Shown piece by piece: positions 47,619-62,179 of a stretch of 64,000 nt of DNA. The translations under genes were made by a program, and so were the position numbers. The notes beneath the pieces are model-generated. The model was given only the letters and a program-made list of their open reading frames with translations. It was not told the DNA's origin and ran no database searches. Positions within the stretch are counted from its first letter, which is position 1, and each line of letters opens with the position of its first letter. Source of the stretch: Antennarius striatus (taxonomy: Eukaryota > Chordata > Actinopteri > Lophiiformes > Antennariidae); assembly GCF_040054535.1 (NCBI RefSeq), contig NC_090797.1, positions 10,267,001 through 10,331,000 on the forward strand, in the 5' to 3' direction.

Positions 47619-47989
47619 GATCATGGGTATTAAAGCATGGTTGCAGCACATTTGAATTTTTAATACAAAATGATTGCAAAGGCTTAAAACAAATCATGGT
47701 GTCATTTTTTTCTCTCCCTACTTTCTAAAAAAGGGTGACACTCCGCCGCTGGAAGCTCTGGATTTAATAGATGCTGATTTGAACTAAAATGGATAAAGTG
47801 CTGTAAACCCGTTTCCACTATACTTTTCAAACGTGTGACATTTCAAAATAAAAGTTGGTGTCAGTAGAAGCTCCAGCTTATCAGCTATGTGACTTGCTGG
47901 AAAAATAAAAGGCAAGTTTCATTGTTGCAAAGTTTTTCTTTTTTCTCATCCCATCACTCTGATATTTCTTAAATTTTCTTTTTCCCCCC

Positions 47990-48290
47990 ATTGGTCTATT
48001 TTCTACCAATTATAATTACAGCAAGGCTCCTTCTGGAATCTCTGTGAGAACAACAGTAAAGGTATAGGAGATGATTTGCAGATTTTTCTTCACAGCAGCT
48101 GGACTGTGTCTAATTAAGATATTGTGTTACTATGATCTCCTTAGAAACACTGTGATTATTCTGAGAATAATGGGAGCGCGTGTGTTTCACTAATTGGGTG
48201 TTTAGAGATACCATAGCTGACAGGAAGTTACCTATTGTTTTTAAATTGATCTAATTTAAATTGCGTGATAGAATCTTTTTCAGGTACTGT
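47990..48290. promoter_or_regulatory. Candidate conserved noncoding element
   Basis: Unique block with ACCAATTATAATTACAGCAA (48005-48024), GTCTAATTAAGATATTG and CACTAATTGGG. No coding frame. Weak, composition-based call. Confidence 0.3.
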
Positions 48291-49239
48291 TTTTTTCTTC
48301 TCTTCTACCATTTTTGTATTTAGCATCATATAATCATTATATACCAGTACATATTTTTTATCTCAGCATGTAATATTCAAAGGAAAAAAAACATCCAGTA
48401 TGAGAATTGTAGAATTACCACACACAAATGAAAATTAAGTCAAATTATATCAAATAAAGTAATACAAAATAAAATACAACATTATAAAATAAAATAAAAT
48501 ATTTGCTCTTTAACAACATTTTAGACAAGAATATACATATAACAACATAAAACATAAAATTCTCACAGACATATAATAAAAATCATATTCAGCATAAACA
48601 GACTTCAAGGGGAAGCCTGTCTCTTCCCAGCATCAGCAGCTTTAGGAAAAAGATGCGTCTTCTTTCTTGTTGCATTTTTGCCTAATTAATTACCAGCTAA
48701 TTAATTTTTTTTTTATTTTTACATTTTTTAGATGTTTTATAGGTTGCTAACCTACGCCTAGTTATAACCTAGTTATATTTCCTATTGATAATCAGACACA
48801 CTTCCTCAGGTAGACAGTGATCTTAATGGCACCTTTTAATTCATCTTTCTCTTCCTGTCTTCACCTGCTTCTCCGATCTCACCCGCCTTCAGTTTTCATT
48901 ACATTTGAGTCTCTCTACCAGTAGCCTCCTCTTCTCTTCCGTTTCCTTCCCATGCACCTCCTTTCCCCTCCATCTCTCTCCATCCCATCCCTCTCCATCC
49001 CTCCATCCTGGCGTTGCCGATGACAGCCGTGCTCTCATGGCATCTGTCTCCTGCTCCCCAGCTTGTCTGTGTGTGATCAGCTCCTCTACAGCTCTCTTCC
49101 ACACTTTATCTCGTCTTAGAGCTCCTTTTTTTTTTTTTTTTTTTTTTTTTCTTACAGACTGCGCTCAGCTACCTCGCTGCCAACTCACTGTCGCTGTTAA
49201 CTCACATACCATCTTATGTATTGCCAAAGCAGATTGTGT
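48291..49239. other. AT-rich and CT-rich intergenic DNA
   Basis: An AT-rich segment (48340-48600) is followed by pyrimidine-rich DNA and a 27-base T-run (49124-49150). No gene is supported. Confidence 0.5.
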
Positions 49240-49510
49240 TTGGAGGGCAAGCAATTAAGGGGGAGGCAAGCGCAAAACTGTAATGTAATTTTGGCTGCAA
49301 TATTTACAGGGGATAAAGGAAAGGAAGGCAAAAAAAAAAATAAATAAAAAAAAGCCCAGAAGAGGACTTAAGAGGGTCGGACATAGCAGAGTCAACACCG
49401 TCAAGAATAATGATTTAGAGCTGAGATTTAGTGGGACGGAATCTGGCACTTTCCTAATTACAGGAGGCCAAATGTCAAGCCTGCTTGCTGTCAGCTTGGT
49501 GGCGGGTGGT
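49240..49510. promoter_or_regulatory. Candidate conserved noncoding element
   Basis: Unique sequence with CTGTAATGTAATTTTGGCTG, AGAATAATGATTTAGAGC and TTCCTAATTACAGGAGG, interrupted by an A-run at 49331-49353. Not coding. Confidence 0.3.
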
Positions 49511-51017
49511 GCTGCCTTCTTTCTGTCTCTCGTTATCAGTCCCTCCCTCTGTTTCTGTCTCTCTCTCTCTCTCTCTCCCTGTTCTGCAAGTTTCTGCATG
49601 TTTTATGAATCTCATTAAAAGTCATTAAAAGTATGGTGAGATTTTCACAGCCTCCGCTCCGATGCCCCTGTAGTCCTCTCTTTCTATCTGTCACACATCT
49701 GAGAAGGAGAGAAACTGAAAGACACATGACGGACGGAGGGAGACGGTAAAAGCTGATTTACAGCGAGAGAAGAAATTCAAGGTAAACAAGATGGAATAAA
49801 ACTCCAGGGCAGGGTATCTAAGTGGATTAGATGGTAAGCATTACTGAAGCTAAAGGTCTTATTTTACAGACAGGTTGCATTATCACCACTCTTCTAGAAG
49901 AAACCTCTCTAATAAAATAACAGATTATAAGGATGTTTCTGACAATTTAGCCTATTTTGCGATCAACATCTTTCAGTCTGGCGTTCCTTTCACTGAAAAC
50001 TATTCTGCATTCACAGCTCCCATTTTGCGAGGCCAGTTACCACAACAGTGGAAGTCAAGGTCTCTCTTGCGTCGCTGGGGTGGGAGAAACTCCGGATCCT
50101 GCTTACAAACCATTACAAAGACCTGCTGTTTTCTTTCGTTTTGGGGGGCAGGTTAGGTTGGGGTGAGAGGTTTCACCCTTGTGCACAAGATACATTTTTT
50201 AAGGCGTCTCAGAGAGGATGAATGGTGCTTCCATCCTATTCAGGAGAGACACGTGGATGGAGGGTTCAGAGGTGAGAACAGGCAATGTAAAGCAATGGTA
50301 AGTGATAAAAGAGTGCATGTGTGTGAGGGATGAAGAAAAGGATGGCGGACTAGCGCTAAAAGCTGTTGGTCTGACATATAGCCTTACAGCCGCTACACAG
50401 GGGTTCATGCTCCCAATTACTCCAGTTCAATAGACGGGCTGGAATCACTTTGACCCCTTGTGTTTGTGCTCTCCGGCTACAGTATCTCCTTCAGATGCAC
50501 AAACACACATCCCCACCTACACACACTCAGCGAAAGCATCCTACACACTAATACACACAAAGCCCACATTGTTGCCGACTGTGTTGCTAATTGAAGGTGT
50601 AATGAATGTGAAAGGTTGCGGTACCTTAATGTTTATCGGCGAGGCGACTTGGCTCCTCTGAGGCGGTGAGGACAGGGCGGGTGGAGCGCCGTCCGGCCTT
50701 GGGCATCCTCGGTGTCCCCAGGGTAGTTTTGTGAAGGGGAATAGACGCAGAAAACGCCTGCCTGGGCAGAGGTGGGAAATGATTTGTAGAGGTTGTGGGG
50801 TCATCGTCAGAGGGGTAACATGTCAGTCAGAGGTAGGTGGGAGTTTAGAAAGTAGGGTAATTCAGGTGAAGGGATTGAGCTGGGGGATTATGAAAAGAAA
50901 TCAAGCAGAGCAGTGGGGTGGGGTTTAAAAAAAGCAATAGTCGGTTGAGTGTAGTTGATACAACATATTGGAAAACAAAAAAACAGCAACAACAAAAAAC
51001 AATACCTTAATGGACAT
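49511..51017. other. Intergenic DNA, nothing recognised
   Basis: A (CT)n tract at 49557-49577 and otherwise unique DNA. Short open frames have no recognisable content. Confidence 0.5.
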
Positions 51018-51142
51018 ATTTATTTTATTATTTATGGTAATTTAAACGTTTATGAACCCTCCCCATACTGATATTAAACCACCGTATATCTGTATTACCT
51101 TTCCCTCACTCTTATAGACTGTTGAAAGCACTCTTGTGTCTC
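51018..51142 (+). mobile_element. MITE-like fragment, partner of the 61.4 kb copy
   Basis: TTATTTATGGTAATTTAAAC, then TATGAACCCTCCCCATACTG and CTGTATTACCTTTCCC. This aligns along its length with 61488-61612 in the same orientation. It is an internal fragment without clear ends. Confidence 0.65.
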
Positions 51143-51221
51143 GCTGCAGAGCGCTGCGTTCCGTCAGACTCGGAACGGGACTCACGGCGTGAAAGCCAAA
51201 CGAACATGTACACACTCACAT

Positions 51222-51312
51222 CTATGGGCAATTTGCACGTTCTTGGAGGTGGGAGAAAGGTGGATAACCCGTAGAGAACCCACACAAACACGGGGAGAAC
51301 ATGTAAACATGT
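51222..51312 (-). repeat. SINE-body fragment, inverted
   Basis: TTCTTGGAGGTGGGAGAAAG followed by GAGAACCCACACAAACACGG and GGAGAACATG matches the middle of the inverted SINE at 41066-41140. It lies directly after the MITE-like fragment. Confidence 0.6.
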
Positions 51313-51820
51313 AGGACCTTTTTTTAAAACTTTTATGAAATCACAATGACTTGATGTTTTATTTGTGTTCTGTAGTTAATAATGCATTTTAATACTAGAC
51401 TGATGTCATTTTTTTCATGTAAAAGTCTTACAGGCCTCTTACTGACTCCTGATGGGGGAGGTCTTTTTTTCACTTCAAACTGATTTCAGGAGCAGAAGTA
51501 ATCACTTGTAAAATCATTTTGACCCCGCATATAATTTAAAAAAAAAATTGTAGCCTAAAAAAATGAAATGATATATTTTCCCAAACAAGACACAGATGTA
51601 GGATGTAATTAGTCAGGCAGAGATCAGGGTCTGTTTGGGTTGTCTGAGGAGATGCCTGCCACGCTTCCATCACAACACTGTATGCACACATGCACATCCC
51701 TCAACCCCCAACCTCTAAGTGATGGCAAGAGGCAGAAGTGATGTGAGGAGAGGCGAGAAGTGGGAACGTGGAGGGGAACCCCTGCTGGGCACAAAGACAT
51801 ACACACATATATATATACAG

Positions 51821-53224
<1,404 letters not shown>

Positions 53225-53410
53225 CTAATAACATTTGGAAGATGCTAAGCTTGTAAATTAGCGAATCTGGACCGAGGAGATATTATTTATGCTTGTCTCC
53301 CATCCTGAAAGACTTGTCTTGATGGGTAAATTGTGTTTAATTCTTGGAGGAAGACGTTTTTTTCTGCGCCCCAGCGTGAGATGAGATTAATCCCTTGACA
53401 ACCTTTGCAG
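53225..53410. promoter_or_regulatory. Candidate conserved noncoding element
   Basis: Unique block with TTGTAAATTAGCGAATCTGG, GATATTATTTATGCTTGTC and GTGTTTAATTCTTGG, ending at a (CCG)n repeat. Not coding in any supported frame. Confidence 0.3.
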
Positions 53411-53440
53411 GCGCACTTTAAAAATTGCTCCCAAATGTCA

Positions 53441-53486
53441 CCGCCGCCGCCGCCGCCGCCGCTGCCACCGCCGCTGCCACCGCCGA
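53441..53486. repeat. (CCG)n triplet repeat with CTG/CAC interruptions
   Basis: About 15 CCG-type triplets. Open frames through it give poly-Pro, poly-Gly or poly-Ala but have no exon context. Confidence 0.9.
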
Positions 53487-55027
53487 GATTTGCGGAGGGG
53501 TGGAAACAGGGGAAGAAACAAGCACCGTGTAGAAATGGGGACACATCCGACGCAGATGATCCCCCCCCCCGCCCTCCCTCACCTTATATGCACAAACACA
53601 CACACATTCTTGAAATGCATTTTCTTTTGCTTTTAAGCATTCACAGAAAAAAAACACACACACACACACACAAACTCGAGGCACAAGCCATCGCCCGCCC
53701 ACATACACAGACACACACACCTTGCACCCTCCTATAGATTATGTTCTTGTTACACTGACACACACACACACACACACACATACTGTGACAAATAAAACTG
53801 TATCACTTGAAACTGTTTGAGCAGTGACAGCAGACACACATTCACACACAGGAGCAGTTGTCCTAACACACTCACAACTCTTCCAGCCTGTTCCCCAGAT
53901 TGCCTTTTACTAATTTGTTCCCTCCGAGTGAGAGTTTGTTTTTGATTTAATGTTTCTTTACGGCTCTTGGTGAAAACACTGTTTTACATTTATTTACCAA
54001 GATGACAGACATGTCCAGAGAGAGACCCTATTTCCCAGAGCTGCTTTTTGTTTTTGTTTTCTTATTTGCACATAAATCCACATAGTTGAACCCGAGCAGT
54101 CACAAAACACCTCTGGTCGTCCTCCTGGAGGCCCCAGGGGGCTTTCAGAGGCTCCTTATCCCAGCTTGAGCTCACCCTGGTGGGTCTCTCTGGACGGGTT
54201 GGGTGATGGGTCTTGGGCCCGGTTCAAACTTCCCTCCAGCTTCAAGATCAAATTCTCCGAGCGGGGGGCATGTGAAGCTGGGGTATCCCTTTTGTTAATG
54301 ACCCTAAGAGTGGCGGACATACCGACTGTCAACACACATCTGCCTCCTCCTCTTCCTCCATCCCTCCCTTTGCTGGTGTTTGTTTCTCTCTGTGCGGTCT
54401 GAACGCCACGCTGTCACTCTTTCCTGGGTAGTTTGGGGGGTTTTCTCCCCCCTCATCCGATCCCAGTTTGCAGCTGGGAATCGGATGAGGGGGAACAGAG
54501 AGAGAAAGAGAGCGTAGGAGAAAAAAAAAAAGAAAGAATCATAATTAGATCGTAAATGCTCGAGGATCTTTGAGGACTTTAAAGGGCACAAATGAAACGA
54601 TGGCCGAGTTCTGAGTGTTTGTGTTTACGCCTCTCTGTCTGTTGTTGTCCTTTTGCGTGCCTGCTTGTCATGTGCATCTATCTGCATGTAGGGTGTGTTG
54701 TGTATTATCATCATCAAAGGGGGGGGCAGGTGACCCCTCTTTCTACCAGCTTTGCAGCAGTGAAAACACTCCGAAGTTCATTTTCCACCGGAGTGTGAAG
54801 AGTTCAGCAGGAAGCTGTATCGTGACTGAAAACAATGAGCTTTAATGTGTTAAAAATGAGCTGTAAAGTGCTGTTGTTGTGCAAAGTTCCGCCGACATCT
54901 GACCGCTGCACTCAAACACAAAATGACACATGTGACTGTTTTCATGAAACAAGTCATTTCTGGTAATTACAGTTATTTGCGGCAGCCGTCCCCCACACAC
55001 CAATTACACCCCGTCTGGGGCACTGCC

Positions 55028-55068
<41 letters not shown>

Positions 55069-57639
55069 TCTGAGAGGGAGAAAAATAGCGGAAAGTTGAA
55101 AGCAAACAATTGTCACATGAAAACACTAAAACAAAATTTGATGAGACAATGATATTTTTCATCTGTCAGCTTCTCCCCCGTTCAACTTTCAGAAGCAGGA
55201 AGTTAACCTATGGCCTCCTGGCTGGTGAGGATTACTCCACTTCCTGTCCATTTGTCTGTTTCCAGGCCTCAGAACCTGCTCATTGTAACTGCATTTATTT
55301 TTAGAAGAACTTGATGAAATATGTTACATGATCAAAAAAAAAAAGAAAAAAAAAGGGGGGGTTTAAAGTTGTTTTTGCCACGCTGAAGAGATGTCATTAA
55401 ACAGAACATAATCCATGAGCTGAATAACAAGCAGAAATGTTGGTTCTCTCCCCCCATCCTCTCTCCCTCTCTGTCCGTGTGACACGGCTACATAATGTCT
55501 GTCTGTCGCTGTCGGAACGTAGGCTGTGGATCTGGCAACACACTTTATGAACACACACATACACACGGAAAGAGCTGTCCTCTAGCACAGTAGTGTTTAT
55601 TTATTGGAAGGGTTTAGAGCCGACATACTTGTGTCTGAATTGACAGCTTGTCTCAATAGTGAAGCTCACTGGACCTCGGCTTCATTGCAACACCGACTGA
55701 CTGCCAGAGGAATGAAACCATCAGAGTGTTTAGAGCCGTTACCGATCACGGGTGACGTTCTCCCCTTAAGTGTGTTTACAAGGTGAGGGGAATTTATACG
55801 AATCAATCAAACATAAAAGTAGAAAGACTTTGGTAAACAGTCCTCAGTTATCATTTTCTAATCATTTGTATATTTGGAGGTTCTAGTGGGATGCTGCCTT
55901 CAAAAGATGCTCTAATACTACATTAATTAATACAGACTGGAAGAGGTTGTACACCTACCAGAGGGACTATTTACAACCTGGCAACTCAGAATTTGTTGTA
56001 AAAGGAGTGTTATGATTTGCGTCTATAACTGAAAAGTACTGTATAAAAAAAAGTATTTTCTTTCCAAAACCTTGTTATGCATAATTATCTAAAGGATGGA
56101 CACCAAACAAACAAAAGTTTTTTCTCCCACAACTTGGCAACCCAAAGTTTTTAAATAAAATTACAGCGGCATTAGTTTTAACTTTGTTTTATCATTATTT
56201 GGGAGAATGTTGTAAAAACTCAAGACTTAGTGGAAGTGGAGATAAACTGAAAGAACTTACCACATGGTCCACCCTGATAATACATTTGATGGAAATCTGC
56301 CAATGGGGAAAATCTAAATTTCTTTGGAAAAATAAACAGACTAATCTACTTGAAATTCCTGTATTTTCCTTGAGTAAATGTGACTTTAAATGAATACATA
56401 AACTAGGATAGTCTCACCCTGTTCCATTTTTGTGAAGGTGCAGAATAAAAAGAAGCCAACAAAAAAACAACAAAAAGAAAACATGACAACACATTAATAA
56501 TCTTTAGCCCTATTAATTGACGGTGATGCTACCATTTGGCTGTTCCATAATGTTGTGTTTGTGAACAAAAATCCTTACATTAACAGTGAGGATCACTTGC
56601 ATGTTTAAGGTCTAACAGCACAACCAGAACATTTGATGGAGGTCTGATTGAGTTTTAAAGTAATTTCCAATCACAAAAACCCCCAAAACAAAACACTTTG
56701 GTATTCTCCCTGAGATAAACAGCACACACTTTATCTCAACTGGATGAAATGTTGGGGTTCCCTGCCTGGATTCTTGAGTTTCTCTGTGTTTTGACACCAG
56801 TAAAAATAGAGTTAAACAAACATGAAGTTTATTGACATCACACCAAGTCATTTCTGGGTAACAAATGAGAAAATACTCTTCTGGATGCTCCTGTAGCGCA
56901 ACTTTAAAGCAGCTGTAAGTACACTTATTACTAAGATGACACTGTTCATTCAAACTACACAATATATGAGTTACCTATCATCCACATCTTGATAATATTT
57001 CTGGCTTAGGCTCATAAAATCTCTGTGATGTAACTTTAAACATTGATGCAAACATTGATTTAAGTATGACGGATGTTTAAAGCACTGCTGTATCAGACTG
57101 GGACTTCATTATGTCAGAGGAGTCAAGCAGCAGATCTCCAGTCCTTGGCTCTGACATCAGGCCAGTCCTCCAGTCCACCGACAGTGTTTATGGAGCTGTG
57201 CTTTGAGGGCAGTGTGGTCTCTCACTTGTCCCTGAAGCCTTGTAAAGATCCTCACCACAGGGCTGTTCAGCCACACTGAGCCCCGACCACAATACCAGAA
57301 CTCACACATCTGTGGAGCAGCAGCACGTCTCGGCTCTGGATTTATGTCCGGGACACCGACGGGACTCGAGGAGGACTGGATGTCTGGCTTTGGTTTTTAT
57401 CTCCGGCTCAGAGCAGTTGTTTTAGTTTTGCCGTACAATTTGTCTTGATTTAAAGCTTTTCTTCGAAGCCACTCATCATTTTTGGTGTCAGACCGGGTCA
57501 GAATCAAACTTTAATGTGCTTTTATTCAAAATCTTTAAATCACTAACACCCTAAAAATGGTATGTTTCTTCCATATCTATGGTGAAAAAGCATAAAAACT
57601 TTCCTTCTAATAAAGAACCATCATTGGCATTTTATTGTG
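53487..57639. other. Intergenic DNA, simple repeats and unique sequence
   Basis: (CA)n tracts (53651-53671, 53758-53780), (GT)n at 55032-55067 and an A/G-run at 55334-55361. I recognise no gene. A stretch around 56600-57000 is unique AT-rich DNA without coding context. Confidence 0.5.
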
Positions 57640-58215
57640 GTAGCCATTATTTTGAAATCATTCCCTGGCGAAGCGATGATGTGAAAATAAATTACACAAA
57701 GATTGCGCATAATCGTTAGAATTTTCCTCTTTGATTAATGCAAGCAAAAGCTTTTCATTATCCATAAAGCATTTGGGCTACATAAAGCATCCATTTGAAT
57801 TCATTTAAAGCAGTTCAGAATAGTGTGAATGAGATTGGATTGGAATTTTAATGAACATCAAATGCTCTGAACATTTTATTTCCCTGAATCACACGCACAC
57901 ACGCACACACACACCGGCCCTGTGTCCCAATGATGATAGGCAACACATGCCGTTTAAACAATCGCCCCAATCCCCCCTTATCTTCAGGAGTTATGGGCCT
58001 AAATCTACTCATAATACACAGCTCACTGAGGGTGTAATCCCCGGGAACATCAGGATAAACCCAGACTATATCCGCTACATGCAGACTAGTGGCCGGAGCC
58101 AGGGCCATTATGGCGGGAGAGAGGAAGAGGAGGAGGTGCACTGGTGATGGCTGCTAATGGGTTGTCTATGAATTCATATTAACAGGGAGCCATTAGGACA
58201 CCTCCACCCAGGAAA
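57640..58215. promoter_or_regulatory. Candidate conserved noncoding element(s)
   Basis: A unique block includes CTCTTTGATTAATGCAAGC (a TCF/LEF CTTTGAT core at 57729-57735 fused to ATTAAT) and CATTTAAAGCAG. Past a short CA tract come GCCTAAATCTACTCATAATA and CATATTAACAGGGAGCCATTAGG. It is the longest repeat-poor block in this half. Function is inferred. Confidence 0.35.
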
Positions 58216-58640
58216 TCCCTCTGACCCTCAGGATGGAACAGCTGTCCAAAGTTTAAACTTTAAAACCGTCAATCCCTCTGCTGTCACGTCTCTTCCTGTC
58301 TCCCTCCACCCTGTCTCCCTCCACCCTGTCTTCCTCCACGCTGGTCTACCACTCCGCCACCGGCTTGTCCTCATTCGTCCCAATCAGAACAGTCTTAACC
58401 ATTACTTACAAAACGCCCAAAGGCAGGGAGATGGAGCCAACTGGTCACATTCGGTCGCTATGAGAGGGGACGCCAAAAGTAGGGGAGAACAAATACGTGA
58501 CGACAACCAAGATGGCAGTGTGTCTTTTGCGTAACCTTTCTCAACCTCTTCTCAAAACAACAACAAAAAAAAACAAAAAAAAGGAGAAAAAAAACACAAA
58601 GCCGACAAAATCAAGCTAATCCCAACTCTGATTCAAAGTC
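58216..58640. other. Intergenic DNA, nothing recognised
   Basis: CT-rich tandem CCCTGTCTCCCTCCA-type units (58300-58340) and an A-rich run (58558-58600). Confidence 0.5.
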
Positions 58641-59290
58641 AACTGTCAGGGCTCATGGCCGTCTGCTGCACGGCTTCTGGCATCTGGAGAGCACGCCGGC
58701 CGGGGAAGTCCTTGTCATATTTAAAAAAATAAAATAAAAAAAAGTCTCGAGCCATGAGAGGAGTAAGTGGGCTTTTTAATCTTGGAGCAAAATGAAGTGA
58801 CGGGGCGATCAAATTAAAAATGCAGACTTCATCCCCCCCCCCCCCATCTTTCTTTTCCCCCTTTCCCTGCTCTTTCCAAGGCCCGAGCGAGCCGCCAACA
58901 TATCCGTCTTAGGAAATGAGGGGGGCGGGGGAATCCAGGGCCCCTGGGCTCCTTGGCTCCTTGGCTGGACAACAGTTTCCTGGCCTGAAGGGGTCACTGG
59001 TGGGCTGTCTGGGAAACTGGCAGCCACTGGGGCTGTTTTTCAGGGAGGAGTGGGGGGTATCTTGTGGCTGGTTGGCATGGAGTGAACACTGACAGTTTCC
59101 AAATAGCGTTGTTCCTGCCAGGGCCCGCTGAGCTCTTACACATTACGCTACTCACAGGGAGAGACCAGAGGCACCGGAGGCCTGGCGCTACGAAGCCCCT
59201 GACAGATTCATAAGAAAATGAGAGGGCGCCTTATTTACTCGGGGTGCTCCTCCTGTAATGTTTCACAACTCTCAATACTCCAAACAATTA
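58641..59290. promoter_or_regulatory. Candidate conserved noncoding element
   Basis: GC-balanced unique DNA with a tandem GGCTCCTTGGCTCCTTGGCT stretch (58947-58966), then AGATTCATAAGAAAATGAGAG and CTGTAATGTTTCACAAC blocks. A C-run (58832-58845) interrupts it. No coding frame is supported. Confidence 0.25.
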
Positions 59291-61408
59291 CATGGAGCAG
59301 CACGGGGTACGAAGTCTTATTCCTTGTAGAAAACAGACTTAAGCTTGTGGAAGACTTCAGCAGAACTTACTTGATCTCATTTATACTTTGTTCATTAAGT
59401 TAACTTTTTGTCTCATTTCATTTCTTTTTCAACGAGTAACCCCAAAATAGTTCTGTTGCCCGGAGTCCAACAATTTTATTATAGGGTCTTCATTTTTTTT
59501 TTTTGTTTGTTAAATGATTATTGAATATTTATCCCCAATCCTGTATATCTGAAGATATTGTTCAAAGACTCATGATATGATTTGTGGGATTAGATGTCAG
59601 TCAGAAGAAGACTGGATTAAGTGATCAAGCAGCTCAGGATCACATTTTCAGTTTATTCAACTTTTGTTTCTCAATTTAAGAAATATCATTAAATTAATTA
59701 TAGGCCAATTAAAAAGATTCCCACAAAGGACAAAATGTCACACCACTATGTTCAGTTGTGATTGAGATCCAGATCATTATCCAGATCAGGGAGATAAGAT
59801 TATAAGTGTTACGAGGTTCATGCAGATTCAAGGGGATTTTAGTTATGTCTAGATAAAAAAATGATATCCTGCTAATCAACGACGGCTGATCGATAAGATT
59901 ACAGAATCCAGGGTAAAGAGTGTGCAAGCAGGTTGTGATCCAGATACGGCTCACATGTTCCTAGCGCGTCTAAACGGGCCCTATATTTATGCTGCGCACC
60001 CACACACATGCTTTCTAGTGACTGGGGGAAGATTAGAATGCAGATCGTGCAAGATCAACGCGGTTTGAAGGCGAATGATTCCAGCTTCGCTTTCATTCAT
60101 GAAACCGTGTTTACATATTGAAATGTTAGGTGAGGCTGTAAACGCATCTCCTCTAATATTACCTGTCCAAAAAGGTAAAGATCCACGAAGCGTCCAACAG
60201 GAATTAATCACTGATCTGACAGCGACATTCTGAGAAGAAATATCGTATTGTTGCGTTCTTCTCCTCATCCTCAGTTTGTCGCTCTGTTGTGCTGAAATAT
60301 GTGTTTGGATGGAAGCAGACGGCGTCTGATGATGTCTGGCTCTCGTCCTTTTCTTTGCCCTTTACAAAACACTTCTCAGTTCTGCCTTTGCTTACATTCT
60401 TTTTGACTAGAAGTTTCTTTCCTTTCACCACTGATGACTTTCTAGAGTCACTTTCCTGATCTTCCTCTCCACACTTCCACCCCGCTCTTAATCTGTCTCC
60501 ACCTGTCTTCTGTGTCTTTTCTACTTTCTTATCCATAATTCTTCTTACATTGCTCATTCCTTTATCTGTTTATTTACTTCCCTCCTTTCGCCTCTTGCCT
60601 TTCAGTGTTCCTCATTCAACCCTCTTTACTCTTATTTATTTTACCTCTGTCCTGTCTTACTTGCTTTACTGTGTCCCCTTTTAATCCCCGTGTCTCCCTC
60701 ATAAACCCTTTTTACCCATGTCCCTTTGCTTCTGAGCATTTCCATATCCCTGAGCTGATTCCCTTGTCCCCTCGCTTACAGCCTGTTGTATTCCCTCTCT
60801 CCTCTCATCCGTTTATCACTGGCCCTTGTTCTGTTAATCCCCAAGGGTTTTGTTTATTTGTGTTGGAGCTGCTTTTACAGCTTGCGACTGACCCCACCTA
60901 TTTTCTCACCAGTCATTTGAACAGCAGGGCTGCTTTACAGCTATTCCATCAATTAACATACCATTAGCATAATATTTGCATGTGTGCATTAGGGTGTTGA
61001 TGGGGAAAGAAAATAACAGTTTTACAGCTTCTTCTTTTTTTTCCTAGTCTCGAAAAATATATAGTTGATGGGATGACGTAAAAACACCCACAGGCGTCTT
61101 TATCTTACTTACTGCTGCTTGGTGAACGACATCGTGTTTGCTGTGAAAAGTTAGGGATCCTGTGTGATTGGCCCACCTACACGGTAACAGCTGTGATTAT
61201 TACATCCCTCTTTTAGTTTGTGTCATCACCATGTTTTGACCAAACTATCACAGAGATGTCAGTCTTTTTGTCACTTTGTTATAAAATTTAATATGTGAAA
61301 CAACAGTTATTCATCATTTATCCTGATTACTGGACTTTTTAAAATATCAGACACACACACACACACACTCACACAATAATACACACACACATACTGTATA
61401 TAAATATA
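59291..61408. other. Intergenic DNA, nothing recognised
   Basis: Unique AT-rich and pyrimidine-rich DNA, plus a (CA)n stretch at 61351-61391. Frames at 60204-60557 (-) and 60605-60967 (+) are open but have low-complexity composition and no recognisable domain. Confidence 0.5.
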
Positions 61409-61752
61409 CAGTGCGCCCTTGTTACTTGTGGTAAATGCACTCTATGAACAACACACAAAAACCAATTCTGCGATATAGCGACAAACTATTTATCTTATTA
61501 TTTACGGCAATATAAACATTTAAGAACCCTCCCCATACTGATATTTAACCACTTTCTATCTGTATTACCTTTTCCCACACTCTTATTGAGTGTTTAAAGC
61601 ACTTCAGTGTGTCACGGAAGTCTGAGATTCACGAAACGTAGCGCACTTCCGGATGCTGTCAGCCAATAGAACGCGCATACGATATCATGTGACTGCCCAC
61701 AAAATATCTATGATGAGGTGAAGTCGCGCGTGTTGATGCGCGACTTCACCCC
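61409..61752 (+). mobile_element. MITE-like DNA transposon copy with hairpin
   Basis: It starts CAGTGCGCCCTTGTTACTTG next to a TA and shares its middle with 51018-51142. It runs through CACTTCCGGATGCTGTCAGC to a 12-bp perfect stem with an 8-base loop (61718-61749, GTGAAGTCGCGC and GCGCGACTTCAC). The opening and the subterminal hairpin are like those of non-autonomous Tc1/mariner (Tigger-type) elements, but the far terminal repeat is missing, replaced by a (CA)n run. Confidence 0.6.
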
Positions 61753-61777
61753 CACCCACACACACACACACACACAC

Positions 61778-61904
61778 ATTCATCTTACCATCTGGTTCTT
61801 CTGCCTTTTGCGGGGTCACGGAGGTTGCCGGAGATCAAAGTGGACATACAGGCGAGAGGCAAGGGACACCCTGGATGCGGTGCCGGTGCACCACAGAGCC
61901 ACAA
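61778..61904 (-). mobile_element. SINE 3' fragment, inverted
   Basis: CATTCATCTTACCATCTGGT, then GCGGGGTCACGGAGGTTGCC and GCCGGTGCACCACAGAGCCA. It matches the inverted SINE at 40873-40992. A short CA tract precedes it. Confidence 0.55.
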
Positions 61905-61935
61905 ATATATATATACAGTATATATACATAATTTG

Positions 61936-61967
61936 ATTTTCTTCATATAGATATATATGAAGAAAAT
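61936..61967. repeat. Perfect 14-bp inverted repeat
   Basis: ATTTTCTTCATATA, a GATA loop and TATATGAAGAAAAT form a perfect 14-bp stem. It lies in a TATA-rich stretch just after the SINE fragment, so it may be part of another small element or chance in AT-rich DNA. Confidence 0.7.
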
Positions 61968-62179
61968 AAAATAAAATATATATAACCTGAGTCAGGTCGC
62001 TGAGGTCAAAGGTGAAGAAAACAGGTGAGATAGAGGAATCATGAATGTGACCAAACAGAGTGCTTGTTGTGAATGAAAGGATAAAATAGGGAGACATCAT
62101 TGAGAAGAAGATGAATAAATATGATCGGAACACATAAATAAAATAATAAATAAATAAATATACACGTTCTGATGGAGGC

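Noticed and set aside
53405..53737. Proline-rich 110-codon frame and the opposite Gly/Ala frame
   Set aside because: Produced by the (CCG)n repeat; there is no exon border or homology that I recognise.
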